A DNA stretch of 24,240 nucleotides. Origin: DASXZH01 sp036502005. GTDB taxonomy: Bacteria > Armatimonadota > Fimbriimonadia > Fimbriimonadales > Fimbriimonadaceae. The stretch is from positions 1 to 24,240 of the forward strand of contig DASXZH010000063.1 of NCBI GenBank assembly GCA_036502005.1. Direction: 5' to 3'. The notes below the pieces were generated by a model. That model ran no database searches and was not told the origin of the DNA. It saw only the letters and a program-made list of their open reading frames with translations. Positions within the stretch are counted from its first letter, which is position 1. The number at the start of each line of letters is the position of its first letter. This document shows positions 1-7,729 of the stretch, one piece after another. A program made the position numbers and the translations under genes.

Positions 1-2
1 CA

Positions 3-72
3 GGAAGCTTGCTTCCGATGCGTTAGCCCTACGCGGCAGCAAGCTGCCTGATTTTGAGCAGGAGCAAGCTCC
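3..72. repeat. cluster of three short palindromes centred on GCTTGC/GCAAGC
   Basis: Three perfect inverted repeats with 2-nt centres lie in 70 bp: GGAAGC-TT-GCTTCC (3-16), GGCAGC-AA-GCTGCC (35-48) and GGAGC-AA-GCTCC (61-72). All share the core GC(TT/AA)GC while the outer bases change in a compensated way, as in REP-like intergenic palindromes. They lie downstream of the transporter gene (minus strand) and could act as mRNA 3'-end structures. A fourth member of the same design is at 7195-7208. Confidence 0.6.
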
Positions 73-102
73 CGCACTCCACAGCTTCGCACGATCTCCG
101 TC

Positions 103-130
103 TTTCGACATTCGACTTTCGACTTTCGAC
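103..130. repeat. heptanucleotide tandem repeat (TTTCGAC)x4
   Basis: Four tandem 7-bp units: TTTCGAC, ATTCGAC, TTTCGAC, TTTCGAC, with one substitution in unit 2. It resembles the short tandemly repeated heptanucleotides (STRR) known from cyanobacterial intergenic DNA. It is non-coding and sits 3' of the minus-strand transporter gene. Confidence 0.75.
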
Positions 131-140
131 TCAAGAGCCC

Positions 141-168
141 AATCAAAAATCAAAAACCAAAAATCAAA
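141..168. repeat. heptanucleotide tandem repeat (AATCAAA)x4
   Basis: Four tandem 7-bp units: AATCAAA, AATCAAA, AACCAAA, AATCAAA. It starts 10 bp after a different heptamer array of exactly the same unit length and copy number. On the minus strand it reads as a T-rich run just past the transporter stop codon, so it could contribute to transcript ending. Confidence 0.75.
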
Positions 169-178
169 AATTTCGTGG

Positions 179-2560
179 TTAGCCTTCAACATACACCCAC
201 TTGCTCAGCTTCAACTGAAGCCCCGTCAGAGCCAAGATAATAAAGAACAGGAACCAGGCCAGGGACGATGCGTAGCCCATCCGCAGCGAAGTAAATGCGT
301 TGTCGTAAAGGTAAAGCATAAAGAACCGGGTTGAATCGCCGGGGCCGCCGCTTGTCATCACAAACGACTGGGTAAAGACCTGGAAGCTGCCGATAAAGCC
401 CGTCACCATCACAAAGAACAGGGCGGGCGTTAGCAACGGCAATGTCACCGCTTTAAAGCGGTGCCAGGCGTTGGCGCCATCGAGCTTGGCCGCCTCATAG
501 TAAAAATCGGGAATGCCCTGCAAGCCGGCAAGCAGGATCACCATTCCCCCGCCGATTCCCCAAAGGGACATGATGATGAGAGAAGCCAGCGACGTGTGCT
601 CGCTGCCGAGCCAATTCACCTGGCCGCCGTGCTCGGTCAAAGGTTTTAGAAAATGGGCCAAGCCCAAGAAGTTGCCCTTGCCGTCGGTGCCGTAAATAAG
701 ATCATCTATTAGCCCGCCGTTCGGCTGGAACAGCTTCCGCCAAATGAGCGACGCCGCCACCAAGCTGGCGAGCGACGGGATGTAATACATGGTGCGGAAG
801 AGGGCCATTCCGCGTACTTTCAGGTTTAGCAGAAGGGCCAGCAGCAAGGACCCAATAATGCCCAGAGGCACCGCAAACAGGGTGTAGATCGCCGTGACCT
901 TTAAGGTCACAAAGAAGCGCGGATCAGCGCCAAGTGCCTCCCCAAAGTTGCCTAAGCCGCGCCACTTGGCGGCGGTGATGATGTCCCAATCCGTGCCGCT
1001 CATGAGGAGCGAAAAAACCATGGGGCCGAGGGTGAACACCAAGAACCCGATAATCCAGGGGGCCAAGAACTTGTAGGCGCTGCGGTTCTCCGCCTTCATT
1101 TTGTTGGAAAGCTTGCGGCCGCGCTCCGGCCAATAAATCCAGAAGATCAGAGCGACCGCGATGACAATGCCGGCTATGCCGCCATACACCCAATTGAACT
1201 CTGGCAGGTTCTCTTTGCGGCGTAGGTTATCTAGCTGTTGCTGAGCGTCTTGAGTTGCCTGGGTAAGCGCCTCTTGGGGCGTGTGCTCGCCCGTCCAGAT
1301 CGTATCCACACGCGGGTTTATGTAGGTTTGAAGCGCTGGGTAATACTCAGAGCTTGGCGCGAACTTTACATATTTCACCGCTTCATCCGTAACAATTCGG
1401 TTGTGCGGATACTGCGATTCTAGCGGCGTGTTCGGCCCCGGAACCCAGGGCTCGGATATTGCCAGACGTCGGATCGCCGGCTGTGCGAGCCCAGCCGCGG
1501 CAACCTTCTGCATCACGTCCGGGCTGGTCATAAACTTTAACAGCTCCCAAGCCTCTTTCGGATACTTCGTAGATGAAACGATGCTATAACCGGAGCCGCC
1601 ACTCGGAAACATGCGGGTGCCATCTTTGTAGGCCGGAAACATCGTCAAGTCCCAATCGAAAAAACCCGGCTTCTCGGGGATCAGGTCTTTGCGAATATTG
1701 GGGACTTCCCAAATGCCGCCTTCCATCATCGCCACCTTTTGGGTGCTAAATAGATGGTCGGTGTTAGTCTGCAGAACGGATGTGATTTCTTGGTTGCTGG
1801 GCACCCACTGGTTCTTAAACATCAAATCCGCCGCAAATTGGTACGCGCGGATCATCTCCGGGCTGTCATACAAAACCTTGGTGGGATTCGCGTAGTCGTC
1901 CAGTTCCCTGCCGCCGGTGGGCAGGGCAAAGGATTGGGCGAGCAGACCGGGCCAGGCGGAAACGAACCCCCACTGGGTTGGCTTGCCATCGGACCCAAAC
2001 TTGCTGAGGCGGTGTATTACCCAAAGGAAATCTTTATCCTTTAGCTCGGGGCGTTCTTTAAAGTCCCAGGTCCAGGAGCCGTCAGGATAGGGGATCCCCG
2101 CATCCTTGAACATCTGCTTGTTGTAATAGATGAGCCCCATCGGCGCGATATCGCGCGGGAGCACGTACAGTTTGCCCTGGTACCGGTGAACCTGGATGAT
2201 CTCGGGATACCACTGGCTAAGGTCAAACCCTGGAGTGCTCCTTATAACATCATCGAGCGGCATGAGCACGCCGCGCTTGGCAAATGGCTGAAAGTTCTCG
2301 AAGCCCATCATGGCCACGTCTGGCGCGACGTTTGCTGCGAACATGGTTAGCAGCTTTTGGAAATAGAGACCGTGGTCGATGTTTTCGAGCTTGACTTGAA
2401 TTCCGGGGTGGGTCGCTTCAAATTGCTTGACCGCATCGCGTTGGATATTCAGCGCGATATCGCCTTCCCACGAGGTTAGGCGGAGGGTGATTTGCGCGCT
2501 GGATAGGCAAGCGGCAAGGCCCGCAGCGACAATGCCGAGAACTCTGAAAATGCACTTCAA
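179..2560 (-). CDS. sugar ABC transporter: solute-binding protein fused to MalF-type permease
   Basis: The 793-aa protein carries two transporter parts in one chain. Residues 1-23 are a signal peptide ending near SSA-Q. Residues 24 to about 445 resemble family-1 sugar-binding proteins (the TLRLTSWEG start and the YYNKQMFKDAGIP segment are typical). A transmembrane helix at about 459-478 and a basic loop lead into a MalF/UgpA-like permease with several helices (about 496-790). The permease carries the EAA loop near residue 689 (EAAKLDGANAWHRF), the site that contacts the ATPase. These parts are normally separate genes; fusion tethers the binding protein to its membrane partner on the outer face of the cytoplasmic membrane. 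No second permease or ATPase gene is visible; they may lie beyond position 1. A LacI-type operator sits 33 bp upstream. The substrate is unknown; a beta-linked oligosaccharide is inferred from the phosphorylase in the same putative regulon. Confidence 0.9.
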   Translation of the reverse strand: MKCIFRVLGIVAAGLAACLSSAQITLRLTSWEGDIALNIQRDAVKQFEATHPGIQVKLENIDHGLYFQKLLTMFAANVAPDVAMMGFENFQPFAKRGVLMPLDDVIRSTPGFDLSQWYPEIIQVHRYQGKLYVLPRDIAPMGLIYYNKQMFKDAGIPYPDGSWTWDFKERPELKDKDFLWVIHRLSKFGSDGKPTQWGFVSAWPGLLAQSFALPTGGRELDDYANPTKVLYDSPEMIRAYQFAADLMFKNQWVPSNQEITSVLQTNTDHLFSTQKVAMMEGGIWEVPNIRKDLIPEKPGFFDWDLTMFPAYKDGTRMFPSGGSGYSIVSSTKYPKEAWELLKFMTSPDVMQKVAAAGLAQPAIRRLAISEPWVPGPNTPLESQYPHNRIVTDEAVKYVKFAPSSEYYPALQTYINPRVDTIWTGEHTPQEALTQATQDAQQQLDNLRRKENLPEFNWVYGGIAGIVIAVALIFWIYWPERGRKLSNKMKAENRSAYKFLAPWIIGFLVFTLGPMVFSLLMSGTDWDIITAAKWRGLGNFGEALGADPRFFVTLKVTAIYTLFAVPLGIIGSLLLALLLNLKVRGMALFRTMYYIPSLASLVAASLIWRKLFQPNGGLIDDLIYGTDGKGNFLGLAHFLKPLTEHGGQVNWLGSEHTSLASLIIMSLWGIGGGMVILLAGLQGIPDFYYEAAKLDGANAWHRFKAVTLPLLTPALFFVMVTGFIGSFQVFTQSFVMTSGGPGDSTRFFMLYLYDNAFTSLRMGYASSLAWFLFFIILALTGLQLKLSKWVYVEG

Positions 2561-2592
2561 TGTGAGTAGGGATATTGTATCTCCTAAACACG

Positions 2593-2606
2593 CTGAACCG
2601 GTTCAG
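2593..2606. promoter_or_regulatory. LacI-type operator before transporter gene
   Basis: CTGAACCGGTTCAG is a perfect 14-bp palindrome with the central CG typical of LacI/GalR operators. It lies 33 bp upstream of the transporter start. A minus-strand TAGAGT (plus 2611-2616) lies 4 bp further upstream and could be the -10 box, which would place the operator over the transcription start. Close variants occur at 8950, 10821 and 13275. Confidence 0.75.
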
Positions 2607-2848
2607 TAACACTCTATGGCGCTGCATGTTACTAATGTAGATTGTGCGGTATTTTGCGGCGCAGAATAGGTTCAAACACTATAACGAATTTTTTTTGATT
2701 TCGGGGCGAATTCATTCCGGCAAAATGGCGTTTAGATTTTTTGAAAGCGGGCTTCCGAGATTCCCTCGGACGAACGGACGAGGCTGCCTCTTTTAAAGGT
2801 TCTTGGAACACCACTTAATCCGCTCCTTCCACAGTACACTTAAAATCC

Positions 2849-3235
2849 ATGTCCCCCGAAGCTGCGTTGAATCTAGCTACCGCGCTCGCAGCCAATGCTG
2901 TTAAGCGCCAAGGGCTAACGCCGCTTGCTCAGGCCCAGCACAAAATCGCCGCAGGAGTTCAGCCGTCTATCGACGAAGAGATGGCCGAATCCGGCGCCGC
3001 ATGTAAGCCAGGCTGCTGTTGGTGCTGCCACAGGCCGATTCCGCTGACAATTCTGGAAGCAGCCGCGATTGTTGAGCACATCATCGCCAATTGGCCGGAC
3101 GAACGCCAACGCGAGCTTAACGAGAAGCTTCGCACCTACGAAATCGAAACAAGGTTTAAACGCGCAGATCCGGTTACAACAGTCGAGAACTCAGGACGGT
3201 CCACTTCGCGGTTCGCAGGGCTGTTGCACTCCTAA
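2849..3235 (+). pseudogene. truncated 5' copy of the YkgJ-GT41 fusion gene
   Basis: The 128-aa frame matches the first ~108 residues of the intact gene at 4939, including the cysteine cluster CKPGCCWCC. It then breaks at about 3174 into an unrelated tail and a stop. It lacks the later cysteines (C116, C124, C134, C145 of the intact protein) and the whole glycosyltransferase part, so a functional metal site is unlikely. The start context matches the intact copy (ATGTCCCCCGAAGCTGCG), with a TANNNT box (TACACT, 2835-2840) upstream. Divergence is uneven: about 20 differences in the first ~102 nt but only about 5 in the next ~223 nt. Part of it therefore seems to have been overwritten by the intact gene. 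It may still be transcribed. Confidence 0.8.
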
Positions 3236-3244
3236 TCACCGCAG

Positions 3245-3282
3245 AATCCGTCTCCTTTAGCTGGCGAAAAAGCAGACGGATT
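3245..3282. terminator. inverted repeat between convergent genes, possible terminator
   Basis: A perfect 9-bp inverted repeat (AATCCGTCT at 3245-3253 and AGACGGATT at 3274-3282, 20-nt loop) lies between the broken gene copy and the convergent secreted-protein gene. There is no clear T-run on either side, so a role in termination is inferred from position only. Confidence 0.4.
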
Positions 3283-3320
3283 GCAGAACTCTGGAGCGCC
3301 GCGTTCTGCAAAGTATGCCA

Positions 3321-4739
3321 CTACATGTCAAAGCGGTAAGACCAATAGGTCGCTCCCGACATTGCTACGTAGACCTCACCACTGCCACCTTCCTCCATGT
3401 CCAAAACCACTCCGACGGTCGTGTCGTTGAACGTGTCGTAGCTACCGGTTAGCGGATTACTCGTCGTGCTTGTGAACCTTATAATTCCTGCGCCCGATGA
3501 ACTCGGAGCAGGATTGAGACCTATAAACCAAGCAACACTCTTCGGAATGCTCGAATTGTAATAAGCCGCGCATTGCAAGACGTTATAAGGAAACGCTGTT
3601 TGTTGAGTATATTCATTGCCCCCCTGGTCCGGAAACCAAGAGTACTGGTATGGAGTCGTGTCAATAGAACTATAGTACCAGAAGATATTTTCAGCCCACA
3701 TATCAGATCCAACTAGAGTGCCATAACATTTTTGAGTGCATATCGTGGGAGCCGAAACACCATAAATAGGGTTGTCTCCTGAGAAGTTTCCGCACCAGGC
3801 GACGTAGCTCGGAGTCGTTCCGCTTACCGAAAACTCAAGATTGAATCCCCAAGTTCGCTGAGTGTAGTCGTAGTCGGGAAGGCGATACGTTGACGTTCCT
3901 ACGAGATAAGCGTAAGATCCGCTGCAATCTATCCCAAACCCCGTTGCCGTCGTTTCCGCTGTAAGCGAATCCGTCGTTATCCCCGGGGGAGACGGTGCGT
4001 ACTGGCTAGAATAGGTCACCGATATGGATGTTCCATCGTAGGTCACCTTGGCCATTCCTACACCGCTGGAATTGTATTCAGCCAGTAGTACGAAAGAGGC
4101 GCTCAATCCACTGAGCTCATTTTTTCTTTGAAGGTACGCAGACGTAACCGTATAGCCCGAAGTCATTGTGGTTGTCGCTAATTGATCACCTGTTGATTTA
4201 TCCCAAACAGAAAGGACCACTGAGGAGCCATATCCTACGCCTGTGTAAACGTAAGAATCGTCAACCCTGGAAAACAGGGGTTCGCTGTCGTACTCGCCTA
4301 AGCCGGTTATCGAATGATCAGAATCGTAGTTATCATCCCACTGAAAACCGGAAGAGGTGTGCTTTTGCAAATGAAGAAAGTTTTTAGTTCCTACTTCGCG
4401 AAAAAGGACATAGGCGCCGCTAGAATCGCCGTCTAAGTCTCCCGGAGACATATATGCTTCAGGGTAATTGGGCGCCTCCGTTGACGTCCAGGTCACGGAG
4501 CCGTCGCTCGGGCTACAGTCGTTCACTACAACCTCTGCACCTGCTTCCCCACCGTGGTATAAGTAATAGTCATACACGTCGGTGGTAGCACTTTGGGTCG
4601 TGAGGTTGCAGGCATGCGGATAAGGAACGATTTTAATCGCCCCATTACCTGTTTCCCATGTAGGCGTAAGGGTTGCAAATGCGCTACCAAACGAAAGGCA
4701 ACCAGCAAAGATGCCGGCAATCGCTTTACTGAATTTCAT
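3321..4739 (-). CDS. secreted protein of unknown function
   Basis: A 472-aa protein with a clear signal peptide (residues 1-22, cleavage after SAFA). The mature part is rich in Ser, Thr, Tyr, Gly and Asp, with many short alternating hydrophobic/polar strands and repeated 'SYVYTG', 'SGAYVLF' and 'GSYAYLVG' type segments. An all-beta, possibly propeller-like fold is suggested, but I recognise no named domain. It has a strong Shine-Dalgarno (GGAGG, plus 4745-4749, 5 nt before ATG), unlike most genes here. It lies between the truncated and intact copies of the duplicated gene, convergent to the former and divergent from the latter. It may have arrived with, or caused, the duplication. Likely periplasmic or surface-exposed. 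Confidence 0.75.
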   Translation of the reverse strand: MKFSKAIAGIFAGCLSFGSAFATLTPTWETGNGAIKIVPYPHACNLTTQSATTDVYDYYLYHGGEAGAEVVVNDCSPSDGSVTWTSTEAPNYPEAYMSPGDLDGDSSGAYVLFREVGTKNFLHLQKHTSSGFQWDDNYDSDHSITGLGEYDSEPLFSRVDDSYVYTGVGYGSSVVLSVWDKSTGDQLATTTMTSGYTVTSAYLQRKNELSGLSASFVLLAEYNSSGVGMAKVTYDGTSISVTYSSQYAPSPPGITTDSLTAETTATGFGIDCSGSYAYLVGTSTYRLPDYDYTQRTWGFNLEFSVSGTTPSYVAWCGNFSGDNPIYGVSAPTICTQKCYGTLVGSDMWAENIFWYYSSIDTTPYQYSWFPDQGGNEYTQQTAFPYNVLQCAAYYNSSIPKSVAWFIGLNPAPSSSGAGIIRFTSTTSNPLTGSYDTFNDTTVGVVLDMEEGGSGEVYVAMSGATYWSYRFDM

Positions 4740-4938
4740 TAGAACCTCCGTAATCTCGTATCGAGTTCGATTCTACGCCAGAAAACCGAAGCGTGGTTTA
4801 GAATTTATGTCCTAATAATCAATTATCTAGATAGCCATTGAATTTGCCCGATAAAAGTTATTTATGTGGTGTCAATAAATAGTCTGGGACGTAGGGGCGA
4901 AAAATAGTTAATACTTCTCGGGGCAGTAAACTGTATCC

Positions 4939-5263
4939 ATGTCCCCCGAAGCTGCGTTGAGCCTAGCAACTGCCCTCGCAGCCAATGCTGTTCGGCGTCA
5001 AGGTTTGATTCCGCTCGCCCAAGCGCAACAAAAAGTCGCCGCAGGAGTTCAGCCGTCTATCGACGAAGAGATGGCCGAATCCGGCGCCGACTGTAAGCCA
5101 GGCTGCTGTTGGTGCTGCCACAGGCCGATTCCGCTGACAATTCTGGAAGCAGCCGCGATTGTTGAGCACATCATCGCCAATTGGCCGGACGAACGCCAGC
5201 GCGAGCTTAACGAGAAGCTTCGCAGCTACGAAATCGAAACAAGGTTTAAACGCGCGGATCCGT
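4939..5263 (+). repeat. second copy of ~325-bp direct repeat (first at 2849-3173)
   Basis: The 5' part of this gene repeats 2849-3173 in the same orientation, 2090 bp apart. The interval from about 5041 to 5263 is almost identical to 2951-3173, whereas 4939-5040 is only about 80% identical to 2849-2950. The sharp change in identity suggests gene conversion. Recombination between the copies would delete the secreted-protein gene. Confidence 0.85.
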
Positions 5264-7113
5264 TGGAAACGATAAGGGTTCAATGCCCATTTCTTAGCGA
5301 CGGGCTGTGCTCGATTTACGAAGTCCGCCCCTGGATGTGCAGATCGCAGGCCTCAAAGAACGCCGAAGACTGCAAGAACTGGAAGGAGAATCCCTACGAA
5401 CGGGTTCCAATCTCCGATCCGGGGATCCTTGGACCGCCGGGCAAATTCAAGGCATTACGGATAACTAAGCGGCCCAGAATCGATTCTTGCGACGCTTTTG
5501 GCGAAGCCGTTCTCGATGGAATTTTGAAAGGAACCGCTTCGGCCAGTGTGCAGACCGGCTTCTTGGAACTTGGGCTTGCGATAAGGCCCCAATTGGCAAA
5601 GTCTGCCGGATTAAGTGATATTCCTTACGACTCCGACACTAATATCGCTGCCTGGCTGGAAGGTTTTCACCCCAGGTTGGGAGAGCCTATTGGAATATGC
5701 ACTATCGACCCTCAGGTTGATGAAGCAATGGAGCGTTGGCGCAACATTCCCCCAAGACAAAGGCCCATGCCGTTTTCGGGAATGGATCCCCAACTTGCAT
5801 TAAGCATGCTGCAATTGCCGATTTGTCCAGGTTCTGAAGACGAGATACTTGACGCAAGAGCGCATTACGAAAAAGTGCTCGACCACCTCCTGGACATCCA
5901 TTTGGATTCGAAAGCGGTTTTTGATGCGCTCGATACTCATGTTGCCATCACTCTTCCTTATTTTGGATTCGTGGATCGAGACTTAAACGCAAAATACGGA
6001 TCATTTGTAGATCGCCACGCCACCCGTGCCCTTCCGGACCTCACGCAAGCGCTGCAAAGGAAAAAACCCCATACGAAACTGAGAGTTGGATTCATAAGCG
6101 GGACACTGTGGAATCACAACGGCAGCCGATGGGCGCTCGGTTTTCTGCTCCACACCCCGGCCAACGTCGAAACATTCGCGCTTCAGCTAGGTTCGAAAGA
6201 AGATTTTGCAACTGAAATTTGGCGCGCACGATCCGACCATTTTTACGGACTGCGGGGGCCCGTTCCGGAGGCGGCACGCTTCATCAAATCACTCGAGCTT
6301 GACGTTCTTATCTATCCCGACCCGACCGAGTTTCTTACGAACGCAAAACAGTACGCGGCGCTGAAGCTTGCACCGATTCAAGCGGCGATGTGGGGCACCC
6401 CCTGCACGACGGGCTTTGCCAATATGACCCACTACCTCTCTTCGGATGCAATGGAGCCTGAAAACGGGCAAGACCATTATTCCGAAACGCTAGTGAGACT
6501 TCCCCGATCCGGACTGTGCTATGAAAGTTGGTTTGCCTCTGATGCCGGACACTTCGACAAGAGTTTGCTGGGAGAGGGGCCGCATTTTCTGATCGCGCAG
6601 AATCCAATGAAGATACTGCCTCGAAGAGATGCACTGCTTAAGAGGGTTTGCGAGGAAATTGGGAGGCCACTTCTTGCAATTCAGGGAGACAACCTGGCCA
6701 CGGTGCTTTTGAAGGAAAGATTCGAAAGAAAAGGGATCCCCGTTCAATGGATTCCTCAGCTGGACGCCATGGAGTTTGCGGGATTGCTTGCCGCTGTCGA
6801 TGCCTCATTAGATGTTCCAGACTGGAGCGGTGGCAACAGCACATTGCAGTCGCTTCTCGTCGGTACCCCCGTGATCTCTCTGCCCGGGATGCACATGCGC
6901 GGACGGCATACGCTTGGCTTTTACAAAATCATTGGCGGGGAAGCTCTTATGGCCGCGGATGAGGACGATTACGTAGCGAAGGCTAAGAGTGCCGCAACGA
7001 TGCGGGAGAACCTTAAAAACCTACCGGTCGGCGACTTATTTGATGATGTTGAAACGTCCGGGCATTTCTTTGAAGCACTTCGACTATTGAGTTGCTCAGA
7101 AAAAAGCCTTTAG
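4939..7113 (+). CDS. YkgJ-type cysteine-cluster domain fused to GT41/SPINDLY-like glycosyltransferase
   Basis: A 724-aa protein with two unrelated parts. Residues ~48-150 carry the metal-chelating pattern of the YkgJ family (PF03692): C52, C56, C57, C59, C60, then C116, C124, C134 and C145, with the family context CPFLSDGLCSIYEVRPWMCR. Residues ~380-700 match the catalytic C-terminal half of O-GlcNAc transferase/SPINDLY proteins (GT41). Key stretches are LRVGFISG with HNGS (H393), DVLIYPDP, LAPIQAAMWGTPCTTGF, HYSETLVRLP, the K558 region (AQNPMKILP, matching the UDP-contacting lysine) and GGNSTLQSLLVGTPVISLPG. The middle (200-370) is helical and may stand in for the TPR repeats, which I cannot see. 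Predicted role: cytoplasmic transfer of a sugar from a nucleotide sugar to a protein; donor and target are unknown. A TAAACT box (4927-4932) ends 6 bp before the ATG and no Shine-Dalgarno is seen, so the mRNA may be leaderless. Confidence 0.85.
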   Translation: MSPEAALSLATALAANAVRRQGLIPLAQAQQKVAAGVQPSIDEEMAESGADCKPGCCWCCHRPIPLTILEAAAIVEHIIANWPDERQRELNEKLRSYEIETRFKRADPLETIRVQCPFLSDGLCSIYEVRPWMCRSQASKNAEDCKNWKENPYERVPISDPGILGPPGKFKALRITKRPRIDSCDAFGEAVLDGILKGTASASVQTGFLELGLAIRPQLAKSAGLSDIPYDSDTNIAAWLEGFHPRLGEPIGICTIDPQVDEAMERWRNIPPRQRPMPFSGMDPQLALSMLQLPICPGSEDEILDARAHYEKVLDHLLDIHLDSKAVFDALDTHVAITLPYFGFVDRDLNAKYGSFVDRHATRALPDLTQALQRKKPHTKLRVGFISGTLWNHNGSRWALGFLLHTPANVETFALQLGSKEDFATEIWRARSDHFYGLRGPVPEAARFIKSLELDVLIYPDPTEFLTNAKQYAALKLAPIQAAMWGTPCTTGFANMTHYLSSDAMEPENGQDHYSETLVRLPRSGLCYESWFASDAGHFDKSLLGEGPHFLIAQNPMKILPRRDALLKRVCEEIGRPLLAIQGDNLATVLLKERFERKGIPVQWIPQLDAMEFAGLLAAVDASLDVPDWSGGNSTLQSLLVGTPVISLPGMHMRGRHTLGFYKIIGGEALMAADEDDYVAKAKSAATMRENLKNLPVGDLFDDVETSGHFFEALRLLSCSEKSL

Positions 7114-7194
7114 GCCCTGAAGTCAGGATTTCCTCGCCCCATCTCCGATTTCGGTACATCCTAGGCTTATCAACAGCGCCTTGGGCATAGTGGC

Positions 7195-7208
7195 TAGGGC
7201 TTGCCCTA
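7195..7208. repeat. palindrome of the GCTTGC family
   Basis: TAGGGC-TT-GCCCTA is a perfect inverted repeat with the same central GCTTGC as the elements at 3-72. It lies in the gap between the convergent glycosyltransferase and lipoprotein genes and could fold in either transcript. Confidence 0.5.
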
Positions 7209-7317
7209 CTGAATCCATTCCGCACATTCGGAGCCGATTCAACAGGAAATAAACGAACGGTGGGACGCGGAGTCCGAGCCTAATTCTAAACAGAAACGAT
7301 TCTCGTTCTTGCCCGGT

Positions 7318-7644
7318 CTATCCGCCGCCGCCCTGGGAGGGAGGAAGGCCAGATTGGGCAGCCGCGTTAGGAGTATGAGGTTTCATGTACTTGAACGCCG
7401 TTTGAGCTTGTTTTTCGCTACCCAGCAACTTAACCAGCGCTGCTTTATCGGCAGTGCTAAGCGAATCATAAGTGCCGCTCGATCTATCGATAATAGCTTG
7501 CTCTTGAGTCACTGCGTCTACTCGCGACTGGGTTTTGGCGGGGTCTTCGCTCGGACCACTGCCACAGCCCGCGATCGACCCGAGGATTGGCAATACCAGA
7601 GCCGATGCAGTGATACAAAACAGAGTTCTTTTTCGTGAGTTCAT
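7318..7644 (-). CDS. small lipoprotein
   Basis: A 108-aa protein with a basic start (MNSRKR), a hydrophobic stretch and the lipobox SIAGC, giving a predicted lipidated Cys27. The mature part is about 80 residues and helical (KAALVKLLGSEKQAQTAFKYM), ending in a Pro/Gly-rich tail (QGGGG). It lies about 85 bp downstream of the prepilin-like gene on the same strand, so the two could share a transcript. Function unknown; likely anchored in the envelope. Confidence 0.75.
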   Translation of the reverse strand: MNSRKRTLFCITASALVLPILGSIAGCGSGPSEDPAKTQSRVDAVTQEQAIIDRSSGTYDSLSTADKAALVKLLGSEKQAQTAFKYMKPHTPNAAAQSGLPPSQGGGG

Positions 7645-7729
7645 AGAAAATCTTTACTTGTCAAGTTAAAGCGCAAAAATTGCGAGACCAGGAAGAAAAT
7701 CCTCCTGGTCTCGGTGCTGTAAGCTAAAC

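Noticed and set aside
4963..5283. Antisense 106-aa frame over the cysteine-cluster domain, repeated at 2915-3109
   Set aside because: It appears in both copies only because the underlying DNA is duplicated. It is a shadow of the sense gene.
7209..7244. Further LacI operator-like sites (CTGAATCCATTCCG and GGAGCCGATTCAAC)
   Set aside because: Several mismatches in one half each, and they lie between the 3' ends of convergent genes rather than before a start.
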